From NCBI RefSeq assembly GCF_011751865.2, contig NZ_CP061770.1, positions 2,232,001 to 2,296,000 of the forward strand: a DNA stretch of 64,000 nt, read 5' to 3'. The translations under genes were made by a program, and so were the position numbers. A model generated the notes under the pieces. That model saw only the letters and a list, made by a program, of their open reading frames with translations. It did no database searches and was not told where the DNA came from. This stretch comes from Salinibacterium sp. ZJ70 (GTDB taxonomy: Bacteria; Actinomycetota; Actinomycetes; Actinomycetales; Microbacteriaceae). Positions 57,056 through 64,000 of this stretch are shown here, one piece after another; position 1 is the stretch's first letter, and the number at the start of each line of letters is the position of its first letter.

Positions 57056-58629
57056 CGACGCACCTCCTGCAGGTCGAGCGCGTCGGCGAGCTGTTCGACG
57101 ACGTCCTCACGTTGTTCGAACGCGCGCTCACGTCGCTCGAGCTCGACAGCGTGATCTCGCCCGAGCGTGAGGACGAGAAGAACGGCGAAGCTCAGCGAGC
57201 CGAGCACCCACACGGTGAGCGGCGATGCGAATCCGCTCCACCACCACTCGATGCTTCCGTCGAGATCGACCCCGAGGTCGTCGAACCCGGTCACATAGCG
57301 CGACAGCTGCAGGAAGAGAGCCACCGCGTGCGCCATCGCGAGCGAACCGATGACGATGAGCCGTTGCGGCCGGCTGAACGTGATCGACTTTCCCTCGGGC
57401 ACCCAGAAGAGCACGCCCGCGAACAGGACGATGAGGGGAAGGAGGTAGCGCGGCTGGAGGTTCTCGCCCACCGCCTCGCCCGCCGCGACCAGCACGGCCG
57501 TCGGGAAGGCGAGAAGGACGATGACGCCTCCGCCGAGAACGAGCGCCTTGCGCACATCCGCGCGGGTCCCGGCAGTGAGACCGGCGCCGAGGAAGCATGA
57601 GAGCGCCGCAACCCAGACCAGCGCCGGCATTGCGGTGTCGACCCACCCGAGCCCCCAGCCCCTGCCGAAGACGCCCATCCACAGACCGGGGATGTCGAAC
57701 AGCGTCGGGATCACCCGTGAGAAGACTGAGACGACGGGGCTGTCTTCTCCTCCCCCGCCACCTCCGCTGGGAAGGCCCTGCGTGATGGCTTCTGGGGGCC
57801 GCGACACCCGGAATGCGAATGCGCAGTAGATGACAGCCGCCAGCGGGAGGATGGACTCCAGCAGGTATCGCCGACTCCGGCGGACCGTCAGCACGATCGT
57901 CGCGACGATGGCGAGTGCCATGTACATCGACGCGTCTCCTCGCGAGCCGGTCGCCATGATGACGGAGAGCGCGAACAGGGCTGCGAGCCCGACCTTGCGC
58001 CACCCCTGGGATTCGAAGAATCCGGCGAGGGCCAGCCATCCGAATCCGACTCCGGCGATCGCCCACGTGCTGGGGTTCACCGAAGCCACGATGAAGAGAC
58101 CGATGGGGACCATGGTGACCGCCCAGCTCCACACGAGCGTGGGGCGCCGATGCGGGGGGAGCAGATAGAAGAGCGCACTCGCCAACGCGGTGAAGATGAT
58201 CGAGATCGCCACACGCATCGTCAGGACCGACACTTCGATGTGATCGCCGACGAACAGGCTCAGGACGCTGTGGAAGAGGGGCGGGTAGCCGCCGTAGAAG
58301 TTGCCGCGCTCCGTCTCGGAGTCAGGCGCACCGGTGAAGTCGATCCCCCGCTGGCATGCGGCGCTCGTGTCGGAGTCGAACGCGAAGCAGGCGACCTCGA
58401 GCAGCGCCTCGGGCACCGTGGCTGAGTCCTCGTCTGCGCTCATCTCGCACGCCGCAGGATCCTCCGTCTCGCACCAGATGCTCACGAGGTGATAGTCCTC
58501 GTCCGGAGACGACCCCACCGGGGAGGAGAACGCCCACGCGATGAGAGTGAGGAGGAGAAGTGCCGGCGCGAGAAGGATGAGTCGTCGGGAGGTCACGAAT
58601 CTCTGCACTCGTCTCGCCACCGAATCCAC
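57052..58629 (-). CDS. DUF2142 membrane protein, copy C
   Basis: A 525-residue paralog and first gene of the DUF2142 group. SPVGSSPDEDYHLVSIWC has the acidic motif at 42-47; four loop Cys (SIWC, AACE, VACF, AACQ) match the other copies; RGNFYGGYPPLFHSV, ASVNPSTWAIAG, GSRGDASMY and LQPRYLLPLIVLF follow. The C-terminus carries a charged helix of about 45 residues (ELERRERAFEQREDVVEQLA) that copies A and B lack or have shorter. GTG start at 58629; 53 bases separate it from the flippase gene upstream, with GGGAAG in that space as a possible ribosome site. Confidence 0.87.
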   Translation of the reverse strand: MDSVARRVQRFVTSRRLILLAPALLLLTLIAWAFSSPVGSSPDEDYHLVSIWCETEDPAACEMSADEDSATVPEALLEVACFAFDSDTSAACQRGIDFTGAPDSETERGNFYGGYPPLFHSVLSLFVGDHIEVSVLTMRVAISIIFTALASALFYLLPPHRRPTLVWSWAVTMVPIGLFIVASVNPSTWAIAGVGFGWLALAGFFESQGWRKVGLAALFALSVIMATGSRGDASMYMALAIVATIVLTVRRSRRYLLESILPLAAVIYCAFAFRVSRPPEAITQGLPSGGGGGGEDSPVVSVFSRVIPTLFDIPGLWMGVFGRGWGLGWVDTAMPALVWVAALSCFLGAGLTAGTRADVRKALVLGGGVIVLLAFPTAVLVAAGEAVGENLQPRYLLPLIVLFAGVLFWVPEGKSITFSRPQRLIVIGSLAMAHAVALFLQLSRYVTGFDDLGVDLDGSIEWWWSGFASPLTVWVLGSLSFAVLLVLTLGRDHAVELERRERAFEQREDVVEQLADALDLQEVRR

Positions 58630-58682
58630 GGTAGACGGGCTTCCCGAGAATTCGCCTGAGGCGCGTCAGCGGGGGACGGATG

Positions 58683-59942
58683 TCATGACGAAGACGAGGA
58701 GCGGCGGAGCAGCCCGAGCAGCAGCAGCCCTTGCCCGACCCCGGAGGCGAGTTCCGCGATCCCGAGTCCCCATGCGGCGCCAGCCGCACCCCACAGCGTG
58801 CCGCCAGCGAGCAGTCCGGCGACACCCAGGCCGGAGGCCGCGAGCACGCAGAACATGAAGGTGCGACGTGCACCCAGCGTGATGAGTCCGATCCGGCCGC
58901 ACGCGGTCCCGAGCGCGATGCCGAGGGTCGCGACTCCGAAGCCGAGCGCGGTCGGCAGGTCGATTGCGACCGATTCGCCGAAAAGCAGGCGCGTGAGCCA
59001 TGGCCCCAGCGTCGCGAAGGCCAGCAGTCCGGCCGTACCGAGCCCTGCGTGGAGAATGACGGCGACCCGGATCCGGTGCACGAGGAGCGCTGGCTCGCGG
59101 AGCCCTTCCGCCACCCAACCCTGAAGCGCGTTTCCGAGTGAGGACACCGCGTACTGGCCGATGCGGTAGGTCTTGTCGCCGGAGACGTAGGCTGCGGCCT
59201 GCATGACGGGAGCCACGGCAGCCACGAGCGTGACAGCGAGCGCGTTATACGCCCCGGCTGCCGACTCCGCGACGATCGCCGGGGGGTGCGCGCGAAGCAC
59301 CCCGGCGACCTCAGCTCGCGACACCGAGATGAGTTCGCTACCCGCGATGCGCACATAGACCCACGCCGGGCCGGCGATCATCGCGACGGCGAGGAGGAGC
59401 GGATACCAGATCGCTCCCCCACCGCTCAGAAGCACGACCGTGGCGGCGAGAGAGGCCAGCATGCGCGGCACCACCTCCGCGGCGAGGATCGGCAGAGCTC
59501 GGCCGACGCCGATCCAGTACCAGGTCGGCGAGAGCGCAGCGGCGCTCATGACGATCGCCATCGCGACCGCTTCGCCGCGGTGGCTCGCAGGCGCCACCAG
59601 GTACGCGATGAACGCCGCGGCGATGGCTGCGACGATCCACACCGGCACGCGAGCGTGCAGGCTCGTCGCCACGATCCGGCGCCGGTCCAGCGCGTGCGCG
59701 AGCGCCACCCGCGGAGGAGCGAGCGTGGGGTAGCCGAGTCCTGCGACAAGCGCGGCAAACCCGCCGATCGACTGTCCGAGTGCGATCGCGACCCAGGCGT
59801 CCGCGCCTGCGACGCGCGCGAGGGCGGGCAGGAAGAGGAATGGCGCGAGCAGAGAGAGGAACGGGATACCGGCGAACGCCAGTATGCGGCGCATGAGCCC
59901 TTGCGCGCCGCCCGCAGGAGGCGGAGTGACCGCCTCCGTCAT
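58683..59942 (-). CDS. Polysaccharide flippase-like membrane protein (Wzx/MATE-type)
   Basis: A 419-residue protein with 11-12 hydrophobic helices starting RRILAFAGIPFLSLLAPFLF, and the pattern of the polysaccharide-transport (Wzx/RfbX) superfamily, for example AAAYVSGDKTYRIGQYAVSSLGNALQGW. It would flip lipid-linked repeat units across the membrane. The start ATG 59942 ([15 protein letters not shown]) overlaps the previous stop by ATGA. The locus thus has two export candidates, this and the ABC type. Confidence 0.82.
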   Translation of the reverse strand: MTEAVTPPPAGGAQGLMRRILAFAGIPFLSLLAPFLFLPALARVAGADAWVAIALGQSIGGFAALVAGLGYPTLAPPRVALAHALDRRRIVATSLHARVPVWIVAAIAAAFIAYLVAPASHRGEAVAMAIVMSAAALSPTWYWIGVGRALPILAAEVVPRMLASLAATVVLLSGGGAIWYPLLLAVAMIAGPAWVYVRIAGSELISVSRAEVAGVLRAHPPAIVAESAAGAYNALAVTLVAAVAPVMQAAAYVSGDKTYRIGQYAVSSLGNALQGWVAEGLREPALLVHRIRVAVILHAGLGTAGLLAFATLGPWLTRLLFGESVAIDLPTALGFGVATLGIALGTACGRIGLITLGARRTFMFCVLAASGLGVAGLLAGGTLWGAAGAAWGLGIAELASGVGQGLLLLGLLRRSSSSS

Positions 59943-61318
59943 CGACGCCTCAGCCGACCGCGCACGCGGCGGGCGAGCTCGCCGATGCCGCCGTGGCGCA
60001 GATGATGCCAGGCCATCCTCAGATCGTGGGCGAGACCCGGGCGACCCTCCGGCTCCGCGCGCAGGCCCGACGCCGCGGCGAGCGCCGCGCGAGAACCCGC
60101 GACCTCCACATCGGCCGCTCGTCGCGGCTGGGCCGCGATCGCGAGCAGCGGAGCCATGGCACGCTCCCACACGAAGCGCTCGCGCACCTCGGCCACACGC
60201 TCCCGCGCAGCCGCCGCGAATTCGGCGTCGTAGAGGACCTTTTCGAGCGCGTCCGCGAGCGCCTGAACGTCGTTCGCCGGCACGACCACGCCGAGCGACT
60301 CCTCAGCGACGAGGTCAGCGAAGGAGTCCCCCTCGGTCACGACCATGGGAAGCCCCGCCCACAGGTAGTCGAGGATGCGGGTGCGGAACGAGAACTCCGT
60401 CTCGATGTGCGTGTGGTGGGTCGAGACGCCCGCGTCGGCCTCCGTGAGATGGTTCTGCCGCTCGTCGTAGGGGATCCATCCCTCGTTGAAGATCACTTCC
60501 CGACCGAGCACGCCCAGTTCGGTCGCGAGATCGATCGACTCCTTGACGATTCCCATCGGCGCGACGCCCGGATGCTTCGTGCCGAGGAACACGAGCCGCG
60601 TCTGCGGGCGACGCTCAGCGAGCGACGCGACGGCCCGGATCAGAGTCTGGGGGTCGAACCAGCTGTACAGGCCGCCGCCCCACACGACGATGCGGTCGTC
60701 GGCGGCGAGATTCGGCACCACGCCGCGCAGCACGTCGCGCTCGTGGCGCGGCGGCACGCTCTCGAGGCCGAAGGGAGCGAGCGCGATGAGGCGCTCGAGA
60801 TGCGGGTCGTCCTCGTACGTGACGGGCGAGATCCGGCCGAGCGCGGCGAGTTGGCCGAGGTAGAAGAGCCGCTGGCGCGGCGACGCGCACAGGATGAGGT
60901 CAGCGCGCGACAGCTGCTGGTTGAGCAGCGCCGTCCGCGAGCGGACGAGCATCTCCCAGGTGGCGCGGGGCTGCTCCCGCCCCTGCTCGAGCATCTCGAG
61001 GTGCATGGGGTCGTAGCAGTCGGCGACGACGACCCGGTCGGTCTCCGCGAGCGCTGGGAACTGCTCCATCGCATGACCCTGGAAGACGATGACATCCGTC
61101 TCGCGTTCGAGCTCCGCGAAGGCCGCGGCATCCCCTGGCCGCAGCGACAGCATCCGATAAGGCCCCGGCTCCGCCTCCGCCTCGAGCGTCGATGTCGTGG
61201 CGAGCACCACCTCGTGCCCCGCATCTCCCAGGACACGAGCCATCGAGCGGGCGCGGATCGCCGGCCCCGCCATCCGGGCGCCCAGCTCTCCGCCCGTGAT
61301 GACGAGGACACGTGTCAT
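59939..61318 (-). CDS. Glycosyltransferase, GT4-type
   Basis: A 459-residue transferase. N-terminal [20 protein letters not shown] has the acceptor glycine loop; [20 protein letters not shown] begins the donor half, and [24 protein letters not shown] is the nucleotide-sugar region. The C-terminal 60 residues are basic. The [10 protein letters not shown] context resembles enzymes that add rhamnose or similar sugars in actinobacterial wall glycans; next to rmlA/rmlC that fits, but it is only a hint. ATGA overlaps on both ends. Confidence 0.86.
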   Translation of the reverse strand: MTRVLVITGGELGARMAGPAIRARSMARVLGDAGHEVVLATTSTLEAEAEPGPYRMLSLRPGDAAAFAELERETDVIVFQGHAMEQFPALAETDRVVVADCYDPMHLEMLEQGREQPRATWEMLVRSRTALLNQQLSRADLILCASPRQRLFYLGQLAALGRISPVTYEDDPHLERLIALAPFGLESVPPRHERDVLRGVVPNLAADDRIVVWGGGLYSWFDPQTLIRAVASLAERRPQTRLVFLGTKHPGVAPMGIVKESIDLATELGVLGREVIFNEGWIPYDERQNHLTEADAGVSTHHTHIETEFSFRTRILDYLWAGLPMVVTEGDSFADLVAEESLGVVVPANDVQALADALEKVLYDAEFAAAARERVAEVRERFVWERAMAPLLAIAAQPRRAADVEVAGSRAALAAASGLRAEPEGRPGLAHDLRMAWHHLRHGGIGELARRVRGRLRRR

Positions 61319-62175
61319 GACACAAGCCCCAGCAGGTAGCTTCCGTAGCCGGACTTCACGAGCGGTGCCGCGAGGGCTCGCAGCTCGTCGTCGTCGATCC
61401 AGCCGTTGCGCCAGGCGATCTCCTCGATGCAGCCGATCTTGACGCCCTGTCGGTCCTCGATGACGCGCACGAACTCGGTGGCCTGCACCATCGACTCGAT
61501 CGTGCCGGTGTCGAGCCACGCGGTGCCGCGGTCGAGCACGACGACCTGCAGTCGCCCCTCACGCAGGTAGCGGTCGTTGATCGAGCTGATCTCGAGCTCG
61601 CCGCGCGCGCTGGGGGTGATCGACGCCGCGATCTCGACCACATCGTTGTCGTAGAAGTAGAGTCCGGGAACCGCGTAGCGGCTCTTGGGCTCGAGCGGCT
61701 TCTCCTCGATGGAGATCGCGCGGCCGTCCTGGTCGAACTCGACGACGCCGTAGGCGCTCGGGTCGCGCACCTGATAGGCGAAGACGAGGCCCCCGTCGAC
61801 GTCGTTGTGCCCCACGAGGCTGCTGCTGAGGGTGTCGCCGTGGAAGATGTTGTCGCCGAGGACGAGCGCGACCTTCTCGTCGCCGATGAAGTCCTTGCCG
61901 ATGATGAAGGCCTGGGCGAGCCCTTCGGGCTTCGGCTGCGCGGCGTACTCGAGGCGGATGCCGAGATCGCTGCCGTCGCCGAGGAGGCGGCGGAAGGCGT
62001 CCTGGTCCTCCGGTGTCGTGATCACGAGGACCTCGCGGATGCCCGCACTCATGAGCGTCGCCAGCGGGTAGTAGACCATCGGCTTGTCGTAGATGGGCAT
62101 GAGCTGCTTCGAGATGCCCTTGGTGATGGGCCAGAGCCGTGTGCCGCTTCCGCCGGCGAGGATGATGCCGCGCAT
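61315..62175 (-). CDS. rmlA: Glucose-1-phosphate thymidylyltransferase
   Basis: Makes dTDP-glucose from glucose-1-phosphate and dTTP, the first step to dTDP-rhamnose. The 286 residues match RmlA: nucleotide loop [39 protein letters not shown] and the C-terminal [12 protein letters not shown] 62175 ([11 protein letters not shown]) lies 1 base after the rmlC stop. The order rmlC-rmlA with downstream glycosyltransferase makes one operon. Confidence 0.95.
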   Translation of the reverse strand: MRGIILAGGSGTRLWPITKGISKQLMPIYDKPMVYYPLATLMSAGIREVLVITTPEDQDAFRRLLGDGSDLGIRLEYAAQPKPEGLAQAFIIGKDFIGDEKVALVLGDNIFHGDTLSSSLVGHNDVDGGLVFAYQVRDPSAYGVVEFDQDGRAISIEEKPLEPKSRYAVPGLYFYDNDVVEIAASITPSARGELEISSINDRYLREGRLQVVVLDRGTAWLDTGTIESMVQATEFVRVIEDRQGVKIGCIEEIAWRNGWIDDDELRALAAPLVKSGYGSYLLGLVS

Positions 62176-62176
62176 G

Positions 62177-62782
62177 TCAGTCTCTCCATTCCCTGCCGGC
62201 GTACGTGCGTACGTCCTCCCAGAGGGGGAGTGCACCGGCGGCGAGCGCCTCGGCAAGTGTCGGGGCCTGGCGGTCCTTCTCGGAGACGATGACCTCGGCG
62301 AGGTCGATCGGCAGCTCGAGACCGAGGGCAGGGTCGAGCGGGGAGATGCCGTGCTCGCGCCCCGGGCTGAACGTGCTCGAGACGAGGTAGCTCACCGTCG
62401 TGTCGTCCTCGAGGGCGATGAACGCGTGGCCGAGTCCCTCGGCGAGGTACACCGCACGGCGGTCGACGGTGTCGAGCAGTACAGACTCCACGCGTCCGAA
62501 GGTCGGCGAGCCGACGCGGATGTCGACGATGATGTCGAGAGCAGCACCACGCGTCGCGGTGACGTGCTTCGCCTGTCCGGGCGGGACGTCGGCGTAGTGC
62601 ACGCCGCGCAGCACCCCGCGCTTCGAGACGGAAGTGTTCGCCTGACGCAACCCGATGCCCACGCCGAACTGCTCGTCGAGGAGATCACCCCGGTACCACT
62701 CGAGGAAGACACCGCGGTCGTCCTCCCACTGTCGAGGGGTCAGCTCATATGCGCCAGCGATGCCGAGAGGCCGAATTTCCAC
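62177..62782 (-). CDS. rmlC: dTDP-4-dehydrorhamnose 3,5-epimerase
   Basis: Cupin-fold epimerase of 201 residues acting on the dTDP-4-keto-6-deoxyglucose intermediate of rhamnose synthesis. Seen are [24 protein letters not shown] with the catalytic His region, [11 protein letters not shown] and [13 protein letters not shown] 62782 ([14 protein letters not shown]) is chosen because TATGCT stands six bases before it; GTG 62788 is close by. The partner genes rmlB and rmlD are not within this window. Confidence 0.92.
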   Translation of the reverse strand: MEIRPLGIAGAYELTPRQWEDDRGVFLEWYRGDLLDEQFGVGIGLRQANTSVSKRGVLRGVHYADVPPGQAKHVTATRGAALDIIVDIRVGSPTFGRVESVLLDTVDRRAVYLAEGLGHAFIALEDDTTVSYLVSSTFSPGREHGISPLDPALGLELPIDLAEVIVSEKDRQAPTLAEALAAGALPLWEDVRTYAGREWRD

Positions 62783-62788
62783 CCGCAC

Positions 62789-62794
62789 AGCATA
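62789..62794 (-). promoter_or_regulatory. -10 box TATGCT for leaderless rmlC operon
   Basis: Minus-strand TATGCT, then GTGCGG (6 nt), then GTG at 62782. This would drive the long minus-strand operon down to the DUF2142 genes. Confidence 0.5.
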
Positions 62795-62817
62795 CCGACG
62801 GCCCGCTGAGTGGCACT

Positions 62818-63834
62818 TCAGACAGGCTGGACCAGGTCGCGCAGCACGTCTTGCGCGCCGAGCCCGAACTCGCGATAGCGCCCAGTGCGCCACTCCCGCA
62901 GCACGGGCACCACTCGAGCAAGCCGGACCGCCGGCAGGCGCTCGCGAGCCAGCTCGTGTGAGAGCTTCTCGCGCGCGGAGGCCAGGTGCTCTGCAGGGAT
63001 CCGGTCACCGAACTCCTCGACGCGCGTGACGAGGGATCGAGCACGCCGGACGAGCCTCTCATTCCGCTGCGTGCGGGGCTCTCGAAGACGGGCGACGCGC
63101 GTCGACCAGTCGAGCTTGCGCGCCCCGATCTGATTGCGCCCGTGCTGTCGATAGTCGACGACGCTCTCCCGGACGACGACTGTGCGCCCGAGCGCACCGG
63201 CGACGACCGCCATCCACTCGTCATGGATCCAGCCGTCGGGGATCGGGAGCGCCGCCCGCACCAGTTCTCGTGTCACGGCGGCGGTCGCGCCCGTCACGAG
63301 GTTGCGGCGCAGCAGCGCATCGAAGCCGCGGCCCGCATCGATCTCGGCGAGCTCGCTCTCCCGCACCCCCAGCGCCTCGAAGAGCGTCACTCCGAGCGGT
63401 TCGCCCGCGGCGTCCACCAGGCGGGCGTCCGCATGCATGAGCCCCGCGTCGGGGTGCGCGGCGAGCGCCGCGAGGCTCACGGCGATGCGCTCGGAAACCC
63501 AGCGGTCGTCCTGGTCGGAGAGCACGATCACGTCCCCCGTTGCGGCGGCGAGCGCCCGCGCGAAGTTGCCGGCGACGCCGAACGGCTCCGGATGCTCGGC
63601 CGGGTCCCGCGTCAGGATGCGGAGTTCGAGCGGCGCTCCCCCGGAGCGGTGGTGCTCGTCGACGAGCTCGCGGACGATCGAGAGCGTCGCGTCGCGCGAC
63701 GCATCATCGCCCACCACGAGCTCGTGAGGAGGCACGGTCTGGCTGAGGATCGACGCAACCTGCTCGGCCACGAACTCGGCTCCCTGGTAGGTGCACATCA
63801 CCACGGAGATGCGCGGGGAGTCGCTCAGAACCAT
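62818..63834 (-). CDS. Glycosyltransferase family 2 (rhamnosyltransferase-like)
   Basis: A 338-residue GT-A transferase: PRISVVMCTYQGAEFVAEQV, VVGDDASRDATL, IVLSDQDDRWV with the acidic DQDD metal site, and GWIHDEWMAVVAGALG acceptor region. The family includes WbbL/RfbF-like rhamnosyltransferases, and rml genes stand next to it. Start ATG 63834 (MVLSDSPRISVV) has TAGCAT seven bases upstream; the longer frame to 63930 would overlap the divergent gene. Confidence 0.88.
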   Translation of the reverse strand: MVLSDSPRISVVMCTYQGAEFVAEQVASILSQTVPPHELVVGDDASRDATLSIVRELVDEHHRSGGAPLELRILTRDPAEHPEPFGVAGNFARALAAATGDVIVLSDQDDRWVSERIAVSLAALAAHPDAGLMHADARLVDAAGEPLGVTLFEALGVRESELAEIDAGRGFDALLRRNLVTGATAAVTRELVRAALPIPDGWIHDEWMAVVAGALGRTVVVRESVVDYRQHGRNQIGARKLDWSTRVARLREPRTQRNERLVRRARSLVTRVEEFGDRIPAEHLASAREKLSHELARERLPAVRLARVVPVLREWRTGRYREFGLGAQDVLRDLVQPV

Positions 63835-63841
63835 GCCTCGG

Positions 63842-63847
63842 ATGCTA
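63842..63847 (-). promoter_or_regulatory. -10 box TAGCAT for leaderless GT2 gene
   Basis: Minus-strand TAGCAT, then CCGAGGC (7 nt), then ATG at 63834. Confidence 0.5.
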
Positions 63848-63907
63848 CCCGCCCTCGCGATCGCGTCGGAGCAGGCGTCCAGCGCGCACGAGTACGATGG
63901 GCGGGCC

Positions 63908-64000
63908 ATGACCGACGAGACGACAACCACGCCTCCCCGCCTGGGAGTGGTGACGGTGAGCTACGGATCGGACGACGTGCTGCCCGGGCTGCTTGCCAGC
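63908..64000 (+). CDS. Glycosyltransferase family 2, N-terminal fragment (runs off the window)
   Basis: From ATG 63908 the frame is open to the last base and encodes 31 residues; after the first 12 comes LGVVTVSYGSDDVLPGLLAS, the typical first strand and helix of GT2 enzymes. TACGAT (63893-63898) stands nine bases before the ATG and may be its -10 box. The gene diverges from the GT2 gene at 62818-63834. Confidence 0.7.
   Translation, partial: MTDETTTTPPRLGVVTVSYGSDDVLPGLLAS

Overview
The window is high-GC DNA (about 65-70% by eye) with an actinobacterial gene complement: a WhiB regulator, a FurA-KatG pair, a DUF3499/zincin-like pair, SpoIIM/RDD membrane proteins and an IS481 element. Gene order and protein style fit the family Microbacteriaceae best; the genus cannot be set from the sequence alone. 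The block ahcY - manB - DUF3499 - zincin - whiB2 keeps the gene neighbourhood known from Mycobacterium (sahH, manB, whiB2 region). Many genes seem to be transcribed without a leader: a TANNNT -10 box ends 6-7 bases before the start codon.

Region 1 (1-12.4 kb) is housekeeping and stress: a 5'-cut DUF58 protein, katG/furA, a MIP channel, a sensor kinase/response regulator pair, a small exported protein, divergent SpoIIM-like and RDD membrane proteins, a TrpB2-type synthase and a glycerate kinase. Region 2 (12.4-26.7 kb) holds sugar-nucleotide precursor and conserved actinobacterial genes: ahcY, phosphomannomutase, DUF3499, zincin-like protein, DUF5719, a large membrane glycosyltransferase, whiB2, galE, a DJ-1/AraC regulator, manA, an acyl-CoA dehydrogenase and a methyltransferase. 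The 313-base space between manB and ahcY carries an unusual array of 12-bp motifs spaced exactly 21 bp apart, five copies in one direction facing three in the other.

Region 3 (26.7-64 kb) is one large cell-surface polysaccharide locus in five transcription blocks. The first (+) has two tandem O-antigen ligase/polymerase-like proteins, then a Wlb/Wbp-type trio (acetyltransferase, aminotransferase, dehydrogenase) for a UDP-2,3-diacetamido uronic acid, and a methyltransferase. A secreted protein with eight Ig-like repeats follows on the minus strand; four repeats are identical at DNA level. The second arm (-, 46.1 to 36.7 kb) has an ABC flippase-like exporter, an epimerase, an asparagine-synthase-like amidotransferase, two glycosyltransferases, an SDR and an L-2-hydroxyglutarate oxidase. 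The third arm (+, 46.3-51.8 kb) has two glycosyltransferases, a nucleotide-sugar dehydrogenase and a second amidotransferase, and ends in a frameshifted IS481 copy. The last minus block runs from rmlC and rmlA through a glycosyltransferase and a Wzx-like flippase to three DUF2142 membrane paralogs with a DPM1-like glycosyltransferase and DUF2304. A further glycosyltransferase pair diverges at the right edge, the last gene being cut by the window.

Together these genes could make a nucleotide-activated uronic acid (the 6-dehydrogenase at 48.6 kb feeding the Wlb trio), perhaps amidated by the AsnB-like enzymes, plus dTDP-rhamnose and mannose precursors, then assemble, flip and polymerise a surface glycan. 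The DUF2142/GT2/DUF2304 set may be a separate lipid-linked-sugar decoration system.
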